Source: Longimicrobiales bacterium (GTDB taxonomy: Bacteria > Gemmatimonadota > Gemmatimonadetes > Longimicrobiales > Gaopeijiaceae). Taken from it: a stretch of DNA of 64,000 bases. Shown in pieces: positions 41,551 to 52,208 of the stretch (within the stretch, counting starts at the first letter, position 1; each line of letters starts with the position of its first letter). The stretch is taken from the NCBI GenBank assembly GCA_028822645.1, contig JAPKDG010000001.1:49233-113232 (forward strand), in the 5' to 3' direction. The position numbers and the translations under genes are program-made. The notes beneath the pieces were generated by a model. That model saw only the letters and a list, made by a program, of their open reading frames with translations. It was not told the DNA's origin and made no database searches.

Positions 41551-43337
41551 AAATTGCTACGGTGAATGGTACTGGTTCAGCCAGTGCGAATGCGTTCCTC
41601 ATGCAGGCTATTTTCCGTATGGGAATCCCAGTATCTGGAAAGAATGTATTTCCTTCCAATATACAAGGATTGCCTACTTGGTATGAAATTAGAGCGAACA
41701 AAGATGGGCACGTGGGGAGAAGTGCTAGGGTGGATTTAATGGTGGCTATGAATCCTAAAACTTACTCAAGAGACATAAAGGAAGTTCTGCCTGGAGGGGC
41801 TGTTCTTTATGATTCTAGTTGGCCGCTGGCGAAAGAATTAATGAGAGAGGATGTTGAGTTTTTTGGGGTCCCATTGTCGCAGATGTGTATTGCGAATTTT
41901 CGGGGATCCCGCCAGCAAATTTTAATGAAGAATGTCAGCTATGTCGGAGTCTTGGCGGCATTGCTCGACATTAACCCAGATATACTATGCACCATCTTCG
42001 AAGAGAAATTCGGTGCAAAGCCTAAACTGGTAGAACTGAATAATACGTCCGTTAAATTGGGCCATGATTTTGCCCTAGAAAATTTCCAGTGTCCACTGCA
42101 ATCACACTTTGAAATCATGGATGGAAACAAGGATTCTGTGATAATGACGGGGAATATGGCGGCTGGGCTGGGCTGTGTTTATGCGGGAGCAACGGTTGGA
42201 GCATGGTATCCTATTACTCCGTCTACATCTCTTATGGATGCATTCAGAAGCTTTTGTGAAAAGCTGAGGAAGGACCCCGAAACCAAAAAGAATCGGTTCT
42301 GCGTCATTCAAGCCGAAGATGAATTGGCAGCCATAGGCATCGTCTTGGGAGCCAGCTGGATGGGAGCTAGATCTTTTACTCCAACCAGCGGTCCGGGGAT
42401 CTCTCTTATGGGTGAATTTATAGGGTTAGCATATTACGCTGAAATTCCAGCAGTCCTGTTTGATATACAGCGGACTGGACCTTCTACGGGAATGCCCACA
42501 AGAACTCAGCAGGGGGACATCCTAACAACAGCATATGCATCTCACGGAGATACAAAGCATATTGCTCTTTTTCCTGCTGATCCAGGCGAGTGTTTCCATT
42601 TTGCAGTAACAGCTTTTGATTTGGCTGAAAGATTCCAAACTCCAGTGTTCGTTGTTTCCGATTTAGATGTGGGTATGAACGACTGGGTTTGTGACAGTTT
42701 GGAATGGGATGATAATTTTGTTCCAGACCGGGGCAAAGTTCTTTCTGCAGAAGACCTCGAGGATTTGGATGAATTTTACAGATACTTGGATGTTGATGGA
42801 GATGGGATTACTTATCGTTCTTTGCCAGGTGTACATCCGAAAGGTTCGTATTTCACAAGAGGTTCTGGGCATGATAAATATGGCAGATATACGGAAGATG
42901 GGGCTCTATACGAAGAGGTGGTAGATCGCATACGAGAAAAAGTGGATAGTGCTGCGACTCACGTTCCTAAGGCAGAGATCATCGAGAAAGAGGGTGCCCA
43001 GTTGGGAGTGGTGACTATTGGAGGCTGTAGAGGAGCAGTATTGGAGGCTGTAGAGGAGTTGAGCAACGATGGTTTCCCAGTTGACTATCTGAGAGTCAGG
43101 GGCTTTCCATTTGGTCCAGAGGTTGAAGAGTTTCTATTGTCACATGAACATAATATCGTTGTCGAACAAAATAGAGATGCCCAGCTCATGAAGTTGTTAA
43201 CATTAGAAACGAACATCGATAAAAAGAGACTCGAGTCAATCTTAGACAATAGGGGTTCTCCCTTGAGTGCTGGGATTGTAGTAAGTGGGGTCAAGGACTT
43301 AGTGGATCTTTTTCTGACAACTACGAATAGGAATTAG
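41508..43337 (+). CDS. korA: 2-oxoacid:ferredoxin oxidoreductase, fused gamma-alpha subunit (KorA-like)
   Basis: The 609-residue protein fuses the gamma domain (VKIATVNGTGSASANAFLMQ-like start, written INDLVIKIATVNGTGS) with the alpha domain, which begins near DSVIMTGNMAAGLGCVYAGA and has AWYPITPSTSLMDAF. This is the KorA arrangement. It binds CoA and forms the active site with the TPP-binding beta subunit. The TTG start lies 43 bases inside the preceding gene, consistent with coupled translation. The substrate is most likely 2-oxoglutarate by family, though other 2-oxoacids cannot be excluded. Confidence 0.88.
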   Translation: MDRISRSRINDLVIKIATVNGTGSASANAFLMQAIFRMGIPVSGKNVFPSNIQGLPTWYEIRANKDGHVGRSARVDLMVAMNPKTYSRDIKEVLPGGAVLYDSSWPLAKELMREDVEFFGVPLSQMCIANFRGSRQQILMKNVSYVGVLAALLDINPDILCTIFEEKFGAKPKLVELNNTSVKLGHDFALENFQCPLQSHFEIMDGNKDSVIMTGNMAAGLGCVYAGATVGAWYPITPSTSLMDAFRSFCEKLRKDPETKKNRFCVIQAEDELAAIGIVLGASWMGARSFTPTSGPGISLMGEFIGLAYYAEIPAVLFDIQRTGPSTGMPTRTQQGDILTTAYASHGDTKHIALFPADPGECFHFAVTAFDLAERFQTPVFVVSDLDVGMNDWVCDSLEWDDNFVPDRGKVLSAEDLEDLDEFYRYLDVDGDGITYRSLPGVHPKGSYFTRGSGHDKYGRYTEDGALYEEVVDRIREKVDSAATHVPKAEIIEKEGAQLGVVTIGGCRGAVLEAVEELSNDGFPVDYLRVRGFPFGPEVEEFLLSHEHNIVVEQNRDAQLMKLLTLETNIDKKRLESILDNRGSPLSAGIVVSGVKDLVDLFLTTTNRN

Positions 43338-43340
43338 ATC

Positions 43341-44396
43341 ATGGCCCAAACAGGAAAACCATCAGTACGTCATCCTAGTCTAAAAGTTAATAAATTAGGT
43401 TTGACCCAGCGGGACTATGAGGGGTCAATGTCCACCCTTTGTGCTGGTTGTGGTCATGATTCGATAACCGCATCATTGGTTCAGGCCTTTTTTGAATTGG
43501 AGATAGAACCACATAAGGTTGCCAAACTCAGTGGTATTGGCTGTTCCTCCAAAACTCCAGCTTATTTCCTTAAAGAAGCCCATGGATTCAATTCGGTACA
43601 TGGGAGAATGCCATCAATTGCCACGGGAGCAAATGCGGCAAACAGAGGGATGACTTATATCGGAGTTTCGGGGGATGGAGATTCTTTATCCATTGGCCTT
43701 GGTCAGCTGTGCCACGCTATCCGTCGCAATGTCGATATGCTTTATATCATAGAGAACAATGGAGTATATGGATTAACTAAAGGCCAATTTTCGGCGTCTG
43801 CGGACGTGGGAACCAAGGCTAAGAAAGGTGAAGAAAACAGGATGGGGCCGATTGATCCAGTAGCACTGGCTCTGAGTTTGGGTGCTTCGTTTGTTGGCAA
43901 GGGCTTCTCGGGGGACAAGCAACAACTTGTGCCTTTGATTAAGGCGGGCCTGAGTCACAAAGGCTTTGCTCTATTGGATGTAATTTCCCCTTGTGTAACC
44001 TTCAACGATCACCAGGGATCTACTAAGAGTTATCAGTACACCCGTGATCATGTGCAGGAAGTTGTGGAAACAGATTTCGTGCCTGTACTGCATGAGATCA
44101 CAGCCGAACAGGCATCTGGGGATGTAACTTCTGTGGCCATGCACGATGGTAGTGTGGTGAAGTTCAGACCAGTTGCTGAGGGATATGATCCTACCGATCG
44201 TGACGGGGCCTATTCCCACATTGCCACTCGACAAGCAGCGGGGGAAGTGGCGACCGGTTTGCTTTATATAGAAAAGGGCAGTCAGGATGTACATTCTTTT
44301 GAGAATACGGTAGAGGAATCTCTTGTCGATTTAGATTTTGAAGAACTGTGCCCAGGGAACCAAATATTACAGGAACTTCAGAAGCAGTGGCGCTGA
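43341..44396 (+). CDS. korB: 2-oxoacid:ferredoxin oxidoreductase, beta subunit (KorB-like)
   Basis: The 351-residue TPP-binding subunit has LCAGCGHDSITASL with an Fe-S-linked Cys pair, the TPP motif SGDGDSLSIGLGQLCHAI and IENNGVYGLTKGQFSA, then CVTFNDHQGSTKSY. With KorA it oxidatively decarboxylates a 2-oxoacid to an acyl-CoA, reducing ferredoxin. It follows korA by three bases. In this organism it may replace or supplement the NAD-linked 2-oxoglutarate dehydrogenase in the citric acid cycle (inference). Confidence 0.92.
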   Translation: MAQTGKPSVRHPSLKVNKLGLTQRDYEGSMSTLCAGCGHDSITASLVQAFFELEIEPHKVAKLSGIGCSSKTPAYFLKEAHGFNSVHGRMPSIATGANAANRGMTYIGVSGDGDSLSIGLGQLCHAIRRNVDMLYIIENNGVYGLTKGQFSASADVGTKAKKGEENRMGPIDPVALALSLGASFVGKGFSGDKQQLVPLIKAGLSHKGFALLDVISPCVTFNDHQGSTKSYQYTRDHVQEVVETDFVPVLHEITAEQASGDVTSVAMHDGSVVKFRPVAEGYDPTDRDGAYSHIATRQAAGEVATGLLYIEKGSQDVHSFENTVEESLVDLDFEELCPGNQILQELQKQWR

Positions 44397-44434
44397 CCGC
44401 CCTGTGAAAAATCCAGAAAAGAGAGGGTAAAAAA

Positions 44435-44872
44435 GTGGGCAGACTAGAGGCTATCTGGTTAAAAACCTCCCACGGTGGGGCTATGGCCTCAGTGTCGGAA
44501 GTTAGTTCACAGAAAAATAAGGGTTTGTTAGGAGATGCTAACTTTGGACGTAGTCGGCGACAGGTAACCTTCATAGAAAAAGAAATATTCGATGCGATGG
44601 ACCATCGGTTCAGTGGTCTGATCGAACCTGAAATGCGACGAGCAAATTTTATGGTAAAGGGTGTGGAGTTACGTGAGACTGTTGGTCGTATTCTCTCGAT
44701 AGGTAATCTCAAGGTGAAAATCAGTGGTGAAACTAAGCCGTGTAAGATTATGGATGAAGCCTGCCAAGGGCTGATGGAGGCACTAAATACCAAATGGAGG
44801 GGTGGGGTTTTTGGTTGTATCCTAAACGATGCAAGCGTGAAAGTAGGGGACGATGTAGACTGGCTCCTATAA
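44435..44872 (+). CDS. MOSC-domain protein
   Basis: The 145-residue product has the MOSC fold pattern: GLLGDANFGRSRRQVTFIEK at the start, MRRANFMVKGVEL (RRN-type motif) and SGETKPCKIMDEACQGL with the invariant Cys near residue 111. MOSC domains, as in molybdenum cofactor sulfurases and YiiM, handle sulfur or N-hydroxylated compounds using molybdopterin. It is a stand-alone domain. The GTG start has GAGGG eight bases upstream. It follows korB by 38 bases and faces thiC. Confidence 0.86.
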   Translation: MGRLEAIWLKTSHGGAMASVSEVSSQKNKGLLGDANFGRSRRQVTFIEKEIFDAMDHRFSGLIEPEMRRANFMVKGVELRETVGRILSIGNLKVKISGETKPCKIMDEACQGLMEALNTKWRGGVFGCILNDASVKVGDDVDWLL

Positions 44873-44903
44873 TAACTGAAGAATAGAAGTTCTATAGTTC
44901 CCC

Positions 44904-46714
<1,811 letters not shown>

Positions 46715-46725
46715 AAATATTTGTT

Positions 46726-46788
46726 TCAGTCTAGATATCTGTTGTCAAATATGTAATCAAATCCGAATGAAGCGCTGACTTCATTCAT
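46726..46788 (-). CDS. Putative 20-residue leader ORF upstream of thiC
   Basis: A 21-codon frame starts with ATG 46788, preceded by AAGGAG at five bases (46794-46799 on this strand), and ends in TGA. The peptide is MNEVSASFGFDYIFDNRYLD, with no signal peptide and five aromatic residues. Eleven bases after the stop the 13-bp hairpin begins, then the thiC ribosome-binding site. I recognise no family. It could be a leader peptide for attenuation, a small protein, or chance; the good ribosome-binding site is the main support. Confidence 0.45.
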   Translation of the reverse strand: MNEVSASFGFDYIFDNRYLD

Positions 46789-46975
46789 ACAAGCTCCTTA
46801 AAATAACTGTATACACTTTGGATCTAGTAATTTTCTTATTTGCTTTCCCAGCGACTAACATAAAGAAAGTGGCCAGTGTATATCAACTTCTTAATTAGCA
46901 CTTATAGTTGACCATTTGCTGGATAATGGACATTGTCATTTCTATAGTTGAACTTTATTTCCTGGAGCGATGGTT

Positions 46976-49900
46976 ATGTATTTCAAGTGGTTTACGCGAG
47001 TCAAATGGTCCTACACACTGTTGTCTCTTGGTTTAATAGTGGTGTCGACAGGGATGCTTCCCGGAAAAGCTCTCTCACAGATCGAACAATCCGATCAGGT
47101 GAGAAGAGTATTTAGAGACCTGAATTACCGGAGCGTCGGCCCTTCTAGGGGTGGTAGAGTTACTGCAGTCGCTGGTCACCCCGCCCATCCTTACACTTTC
47201 TATATGGGTGCTACTGGAGGTGGTGTCTGGAAAACAGAAGACTATGGAAATTCGTGGAAGCCCATTTCTGATGCTTATTTTAGTACTGGGTCTATTGGGT
47301 CTATCAGGGTGGCACCTTCTGATCCTAATACTGTATATGTAGGAACGGGTTCGGATGGAATTCGGTCAAATGTGATTGTTGGCAGGGGTATTTATCGGTC
47401 TCGGGACGCAGGAGAGACTTGGGAAATGATGGGCCTGAGAGATATGGGTCAATTGGGAGCTGTAGAGGTTAATCCCAATAATCCAGCTATGGTTTATGTA
47501 GCTGCTCTTGGCAATCCTTGGGCCAAGAGCTCCGAGAGAGGTGTCTATCGCTCTGCAAACGGAGGTGAGGATTGGGAGCAAGTTTTGTTCACTTCTGATT
47601 CTGTAGGTGCTATAGATCTAGAAATAAACCCAAGCAACCCCAACGAAATTTATGCTGCGATGTGGCGGGGTCAGCGCCAACCCTGGACGATCATATCAGG
47701 AATGGAAGCTTCTGGGAGAGAGAATGGTATTTGGAAATCGATCGATGGAGGGGATTCGTGGAGATTGGTGACCGAAGGGTTGCCTACTGGCTTGGTGGGT
47801 AAGATTGATCTTTCTGTGTCGGCCGCATCTCCTAATAGAGTATATGCATTGGTTGAAACAACCGATCCGTTAGAGGGACTCTATCACTCCGATGATTTCG
47901 GTGAAACTTGGGAGCTGATGACAAATCAGGCTGGATTGATGAATAGACCATTTTACTACACTGGTGTAACAGCTGATCCGACTGATGCTAATAAAGTTTA
48001 TGTCAATAACGAGGGATTTTATGGTTCGTCGGACGGAGGAAGAACCTTTGCACGCATGCCGACTCCACATGGTGACAACCATGACCTCTGGATTAATCCA
48101 GAGAATCCTAATATTTGGATTCAATCCAACGACGGTGGTGCTAATGTGAGTCTAGATGGAGGAACCACATGGTCAACCCAAAATAATCAACCAACATCTG
48201 AATTATATCAAGTAGATATTGATGACAGATTTCCTTATTGGCTTTATGCAGGACAACAGGATAATTCTACGATTAGGGTTCCCAGTAATCCCCCCGAAGA
48301 AAATTCTGCCTCTGGCCACACTGGCTACTGGAGAGCGGTTGGAGGCTGTGAAACTGGTCCAGCAGTTCCTAAGCCGGGCAATCCAGACATAGTGTACTCG
48401 AACTGCAAGGGCCGATTTGGCCGATTCAGCCAGATCACTGGAAAAGAGAAGCAGTATTATGTTGGCTTTGGAAATCTGTATGGGGCCAACCCGAAGGATT
48501 TGCCGTATCGTTTTCAGCGAGTGGCTCCAATTGAAATATCCCCACACGATGCGAACGTCGTTTATCATGGATCACAGTTTGTTCATAGGACCATAGATGA
48601 AGGGGTTACATGGGATCAGATTAGCCCTGATCTTACTGCTTTCCGTCCAGAGAGGCAGGTTGTCTCTGGGGAACCGATATCACGTGACATAACAGGCGAA
48701 GAACATTATTCAGTACTTTATGCCATTGAGGAATCACCAGTAGAGCCCGGGGTAATTTGGGCCGGATCTAATGATGGCCTGGTTCAGGTGACTCGGGATG
48801 GTGGCCAAGTATGGAAAGATGTCACTCCTCCTGGAATGGCTTCGGAAGGAAGGATTCAGACTATCGATCCATCGCCACATCATGGAGGAAAAGCCTACTT
48901 CGCTGCGTATCGGACTCTTTTAGGTGATTTCACTCCTTTTATATATAAAACTGAAAACTACGGGGAAAGTTGGACGTTGTTAACACCAGGCGATAATGGT
49001 ATTCCAGGAGATCACCCGACTAGAGCTATCAGAGAGGATCCTGTGGTGGAAGGCTTGCTGTTTGCGGGGACTGAGTTCGGGATGTTTTATTCCATGAACG
49101 ACGGAGCTTCTTGGAGTTCTTTCCAACTGAACTTGCCAGCTACGCCAATAACAGATATGAAAATCCATGGCAACGACTTGGTTCTTTCAACCATGGGTCG
49201 AGGCTTTTGGATAATGGATAATATTTCTCCTGTACGTCAGATGGACAATGCGCTGGCAACTGCTGGGCCCCATTTCTTTGAGCCCTCAAATGCCGTGCGG
49301 GTTAGGGGGCAAGGTGGTCGTGGCGTCTCTGCATCTCATGAGCCCCAGTGGTCGCAACAAGGAGCGGTTTTCGATTATCTGTTGCATGCAACAGCTCAGA
49401 CAGTAGCGTTGGAAATTCGTGACTCTCAAGGGGTAGTATTACGCACCTTTGATAGTGATGACTCGAGTACACGCCTTCAAATGGGTCAAGGGATGCGGGC
49501 ACCATTTCAAAGAGTAGTTGGCGCTGCTGGATTGGGTCGGAGAAGTGGTGTGAATAGATTCGTATGGGATCTGCAAGAGCTGGGCCCTAACGGATCCTCA
49601 AGAGGTGGCCCGATGGTTGTTCCGGGCGTCTATGAGGCTCATCTGACAATTGATGGCACGACTCATGTCGAATCTTTTAATGTGCTGATGGATCCGAGGT
49701 CCGAAATAGATGGGATCACATTGGAAGATATTCAAGCACAGTATGATTTGGGCATACAAGTGCGAGCAGCGATCGAAGATGCGGATGCTACGATAGATCG
49801 ATTGTCCGGGGCGATGGAGCGTGCCAGCAAGGGTGGCGACGTTGAAAAACAATTGAAAGAAATCGAAGATGCGTTGGTTACTGATCGTAGTATTACAAGT

Positions 49901-50068
49901 TATCCCCAACCTATGCTACGAGATCAATTCCAATACCTCTATGGTAATTCCATCGGGGTTGACCAAAGGCCAGCGGTAGACATGTACGATCGGCTTGATT
50001 TCCTGAAAGCAGAATTGGAGGAGCACAAGCAGAAGCTAGAGACATTAATGCGTTCAGTGACTGAATAA
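46976..50068 (+). CDS. Secreted BNR/sortilin-type beta-propeller protein
   Basis: The 1,030-residue protein has a signal peptide (hydrophobic stretch ending near GKALSQ) and then many BNR/Asp-box-like repeats: GVWKTEDYGNSW, GIYRSRDAGETWEM, GVYRSANGGEDWEQ, GIWKSIDGGDSWR, GLYHSDDFGETW and others up to residue about 770. A C-terminal domain resembling a fibronectin/FlgD-like fold follows. Such proteins are abundant in Gemmatimonadota and Bacteroidota, where the function is largely unknown; glycosidase or adhesin roles have been suggested by annotation only. The second ATG (46976), eight bases after GGAG, is favoured over 46970. Confidence 0.85.
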   Translation: MYFKWFTRVKWSYTLLSLGLIVVSTGMLPGKALSQIEQSDQVRRVFRDLNYRSVGPSRGGRVTAVAGHPAHPYTFYMGATGGGVWKTEDYGNSWKPISDAYFSTGSIGSIRVAPSDPNTVYVGTGSDGIRSNVIVGRGIYRSRDAGETWEMMGLRDMGQLGAVEVNPNNPAMVYVAALGNPWAKSSERGVYRSANGGEDWEQVLFTSDSVGAIDLEINPSNPNEIYAAMWRGQRQPWTIISGMEASGRENGIWKSIDGGDSWRLVTEGLPTGLVGKIDLSVSAASPNRVYALVETTDPLEGLYHSDDFGETWELMTNQAGLMNRPFYYTGVTADPTDANKVYVNNEGFYGSSDGGRTFARMPTPHGDNHDLWINPENPNIWIQSNDGGANVSLDGGTTWSTQNNQPTSELYQVDIDDRFPYWLYAGQQDNSTIRVPSNPPEENSASGHTGYWRAVGGCETGPAVPKPGNPDIVYSNCKGRFGRFSQITGKEKQYYVGFGNLYGANPKDLPYRFQRVAPIEISPHDANVVYHGSQFVHRTIDEGVTWDQISPDLTAFRPERQVVSGEPISRDITGEEHYSVLYAIEESPVEPGVIWAGSNDGLVQVTRDGGQVWKDVTPPGMASEGRIQTIDPSPHHGGKAYFAAYRTLLGDFTPFIYKTENYGESWTLLTPGDNGIPGDHPTRAIREDPVVEGLLFAGTEFGMFYSMNDGASWSSFQLNLPATPITDMKIHGNDLVLSTMGRGFWIMDNISPVRQMDNALATAGPHFFEPSNAVRVRGQGGRGVSASHEPQWSQQGAVFDYLLHATAQTVALEIRDSQGVVLRTFDSDDSSTRLQMGQGMRAPFQRVVGAAGLGRRSGVNRFVWDLQELGPNGSSRGGPMVVPGVYEAHLTIDGTTHVESFNVLMDPRSEIDGITLEDIQAQYDLGIQVRAAIEDADATIDRLSGAMERASKGGDVEKQLKEIEDALVTDRSITSYPQPMLRDQFQYLYGNSIGVDQRPAVDMYDRLDFLKAELEEHKQKLETLMRSVTE

Positions 50069-50141
50069 GGATGGTTACTGATGTACTGTTTGTGTGTTTG
50101 ACAAATCGTGAGTTAACTGAGTTGCTAATGGAGGAGTCAAC

Positions 50142-50969
50142 TTGAATGTGACCATCGGCTTGAGAGAGTTGTCCTTTGTGGTCATCGTTTTGTCTAGCTG
50201 TCAGAATGATGGTATAGGAACTCGGTCGACTGAAAATATAAGTGACGAGACTGTGGAACTTTATGATGGTTTGATTAGCAAGATCCAAAATGGCGAACCA
50301 GTTTTTGGTGCGTTTGCTCGTCCACAAACCGCGGACGGAGGTTCCATTGCAGGCAGGAATAAAGATCCTGATTTCATCTTTTATTCTCTCGAATCTGGAC
50401 CTTGGGACATACCTGGTCTAGGGGCTTTCAGGCAAGCAATGATAAACGCCTCTGAAGCTGTTGGTGGTCACCCAATAACTCTAAGGATTCCACCGATTAG
50501 GGAAGACAGACAAGCTCTTTATCGGTATATAGATGAGGGCTTGGTTGAAGGGGTTGAAGGGATAGTATTTCCACATGTCGAATCGGCTGAAGAAGCTGAA
50601 TTGGCCGTGCAAGCATTGGGTCTTAGGTCATGGCCGTTGAATCCAATGGGAGATGTAATAAGTGTAATACTCATTGAAGACCGAGTAGGGGTCGAATCGG
50701 CTGAAGAGATAGTAGGTACACCTGGGGTCAGTGTGGTCATCCCCGGCCCTGGAGACCTCAGACGTGCCTACGAGGGTGACGAAGAAGCTATTGAAGCTGC
50801 TATCCAAAGAGTTTTGGCTGCCTGTATGAAATTAGGGGTGCCGTGTGGAATCACTGCCGGTGTCGAGGATGTAGCAGATAGACTAGAACAGGGGTTCAAG
50901 ATGATCATCGTTAGCGACCCAGCCACGATCGGAATAGGTCGGGGGTCTGTAGGTCAACCTTCTTTCTGA
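50142..50969 (+). CDS. Lipoprotein homologue of HpcH/HpaI aldolases
   Basis: The 275-residue product starts with a lipobox signal (VVIVLSSCQND, Cys20), then a TIM-barrel of the HpcH/HpaI aldolase/citrate lyase family. Metal ligands are visible as Glu179 in VILIEDRVGVES and Asp205 in IPGPGDL, with Arg115 in LRIPP. The region equivalent to HpaI DGEHAPND reads SLESGPWD, so the catalytic His appears to be Ser85. An exported aldolase-fold lipoprotein is unusual, as family members are cytoplasmic. TTG 50142 follows GGAGGAG by six bases. It trails the BNR gene by 73 bases. Confidence 0.75.
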   Translation: MNVTIGLRELSFVVIVLSSCQNDGIGTRSTENISDETVELYDGLISKIQNGEPVFGAFARPQTADGGSIAGRNKDPDFIFYSLESGPWDIPGLGAFRQAMINASEAVGGHPITLRIPPIREDRQALYRYIDEGLVEGVEGIVFPHVESAEEAELAVQALGLRSWPLNPMGDVISVILIEDRVGVESAEEIVGTPGVSVVIPGPGDLRRAYEGDEEAIEAAIQRVLAACMKLGVPCGITAGVEDVADRLEQGFKMIIVSDPATIGIGRGSVGQPSF

Positions 50970-50982
50970 TGATCAAAATCTA

Positions 50983-52203
50983 CTAAGCAGGCAACAAGAG
51001 TCCCGTCAGATACATAAATACTAAACCGCCTAACAGGCCAAATGAGTTAAGGGGTTTGAGTAGGCCAGACTCAGAACGAGATGTGACGTCTTGACTTATC
51101 ATTGAAACGACCTGCAGTACCGCACCAATGCCTAGAGATAGAAAGAAAACCGTTAAAGTAATGGAATAGCTGAAACCGCCAATCAACATTCCAGCGATTG
51201 TGGGGACTCCAGCTAGGCAACCTAAGAAAAACAGCGAGCGTATTCTGACGCCAGAACTGGCCACGGGAATCACTATACCGATTCCTTCTGTTGTGTTATG
51301 AAGGAGAAATCCAAATACTAAGGATGTGCCCAGGGCTACTTGTCCTACTGCATAGGCTGAACCGATGATTAGCCCTTCTCCTAAATTGTGTAAACCGATA
51401 GCTAAGGCTATGAGTATGGACATGTTTAACGGTTGTGATCGGTTCGTGGTTTTACCCTTGGACAGTTGATTGACTGTGTTTATCAATAGGTACATTCCTA
51501 CAATCCCGAGAGTCATTACAGCGATCCCCTGAAAAGCAGAAGCGACTTGGGCAGTCAGGGAAACCGTTTCTCGAGTTGCATCGATTCCCAAGAAAATCAG
51601 CAATCCTACTGTGAAGCTTAGAAGACAATCTTGCCAGTCTTGCGTGATTCTGGCTAAAAATGGTAGCCATAAAAATCCTAAGAAAATTGGTATTATACCT
51701 ACGAAAATACCCAGGATAGTGAAAATTTTTAAGTATGTAGAGTTCATTTTAGGAGATCGCGTGGCTACTTCAACCTGATGATTGAAAGTCAGTCCAGTAG
51801 AACTTACTACTGAAATTTCTAGGGGGTCACCTTCAACCCAAGGATAGGGTATGTCCAAGATAGCCTTGCCCAGTCTTCCAACATAAACTGACGGGCTAGC
51901 TTCATATTCCCAAAATGCATCGTCAATTATTACTTGGGCTATGGTGACAGGCTCTGGCCCCCCATTGACCAAATGGACTTGTATCTGTCCCATATCAGGG
52001 AACGCCACTCTTTGGTAGGCCAATTCTTCAATAGGAGGGAAACTAGACTTAAAAAAATCGGTTGTTCCTGTTCGGACAAAAATGATTAGAGTAAGTGCGA
52101 TAAAGAGAACAGGCAAAAGGCCTCTAGCCACCATACCGAGGAAGGTTCGAGATGTCTTGTCTTGGATGGGATCTCGGTTATTTATGACACTGATGTCAGA
52201 CAT
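50983..52203 (-). CDS. ZIP-family metal transporter with an extracytoplasmic domain
   Basis: The 406-residue protein has a first membrane helix (LLPVLFIALTLIIF), a soluble beta-rich domain of about 100 residues, then eight ZIP helices. ZIP metal-site motifs are present: IGLHNLGEGLIIG and LLHNTTEGIGI (HNxxEG in the fourth and fifth ZIP helices). ZIP proteins move Zn2+, Fe2+ or Mn2+ into the cytoplasm. The frame is open to 52251, but ATG 52203 begins five bases after the stop of the multicopper oxidase gene. The pair probably forms an operon for metal oxidation and uptake (inference). Confidence 0.86.
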   Translation of the reverse strand: MSDISVINNRDPIQDKTSRTFLGMVARGLLPVLFIALTLIIFVRTGTTDFFKSSFPPIEELAYQRVAFPDMGQIQVHLVNGGPEPVTIAQVIIDDAFWEYEASPSVYVGRLGKAILDIPYPWVEGDPLEISVVSSTGLTFNHQVEVATRSPKMNSTYLKIFTILGIFVGIIPIFLGFLWLPFLARITQDWQDCLLSFTVGLLIFLGIDATRETVSLTAQVASAFQGIAVMTLGIVGMYLLINTVNQLSKGKTTNRSQPLNMSILIALAIGLHNLGEGLIIGSAYAVGQVALGTSLVFGFLLHNTTEGIGIVIPVASSGVRIRSLFFLGCLAGVPTIAGMLIGGFSYSITLTVFFLSLGIGAVLQVVSMISQDVTSRSESGLLKPLNSFGLLGGLVFMYLTGLLLPA

Positions 52204-52208
52204 TTCAG

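Noticed and set aside
44191..44793. 200-codon antisense frame across korB end and the MOSC gene
   Set aside because: It overlaps two well-supported genes and contains no recognisable domain.
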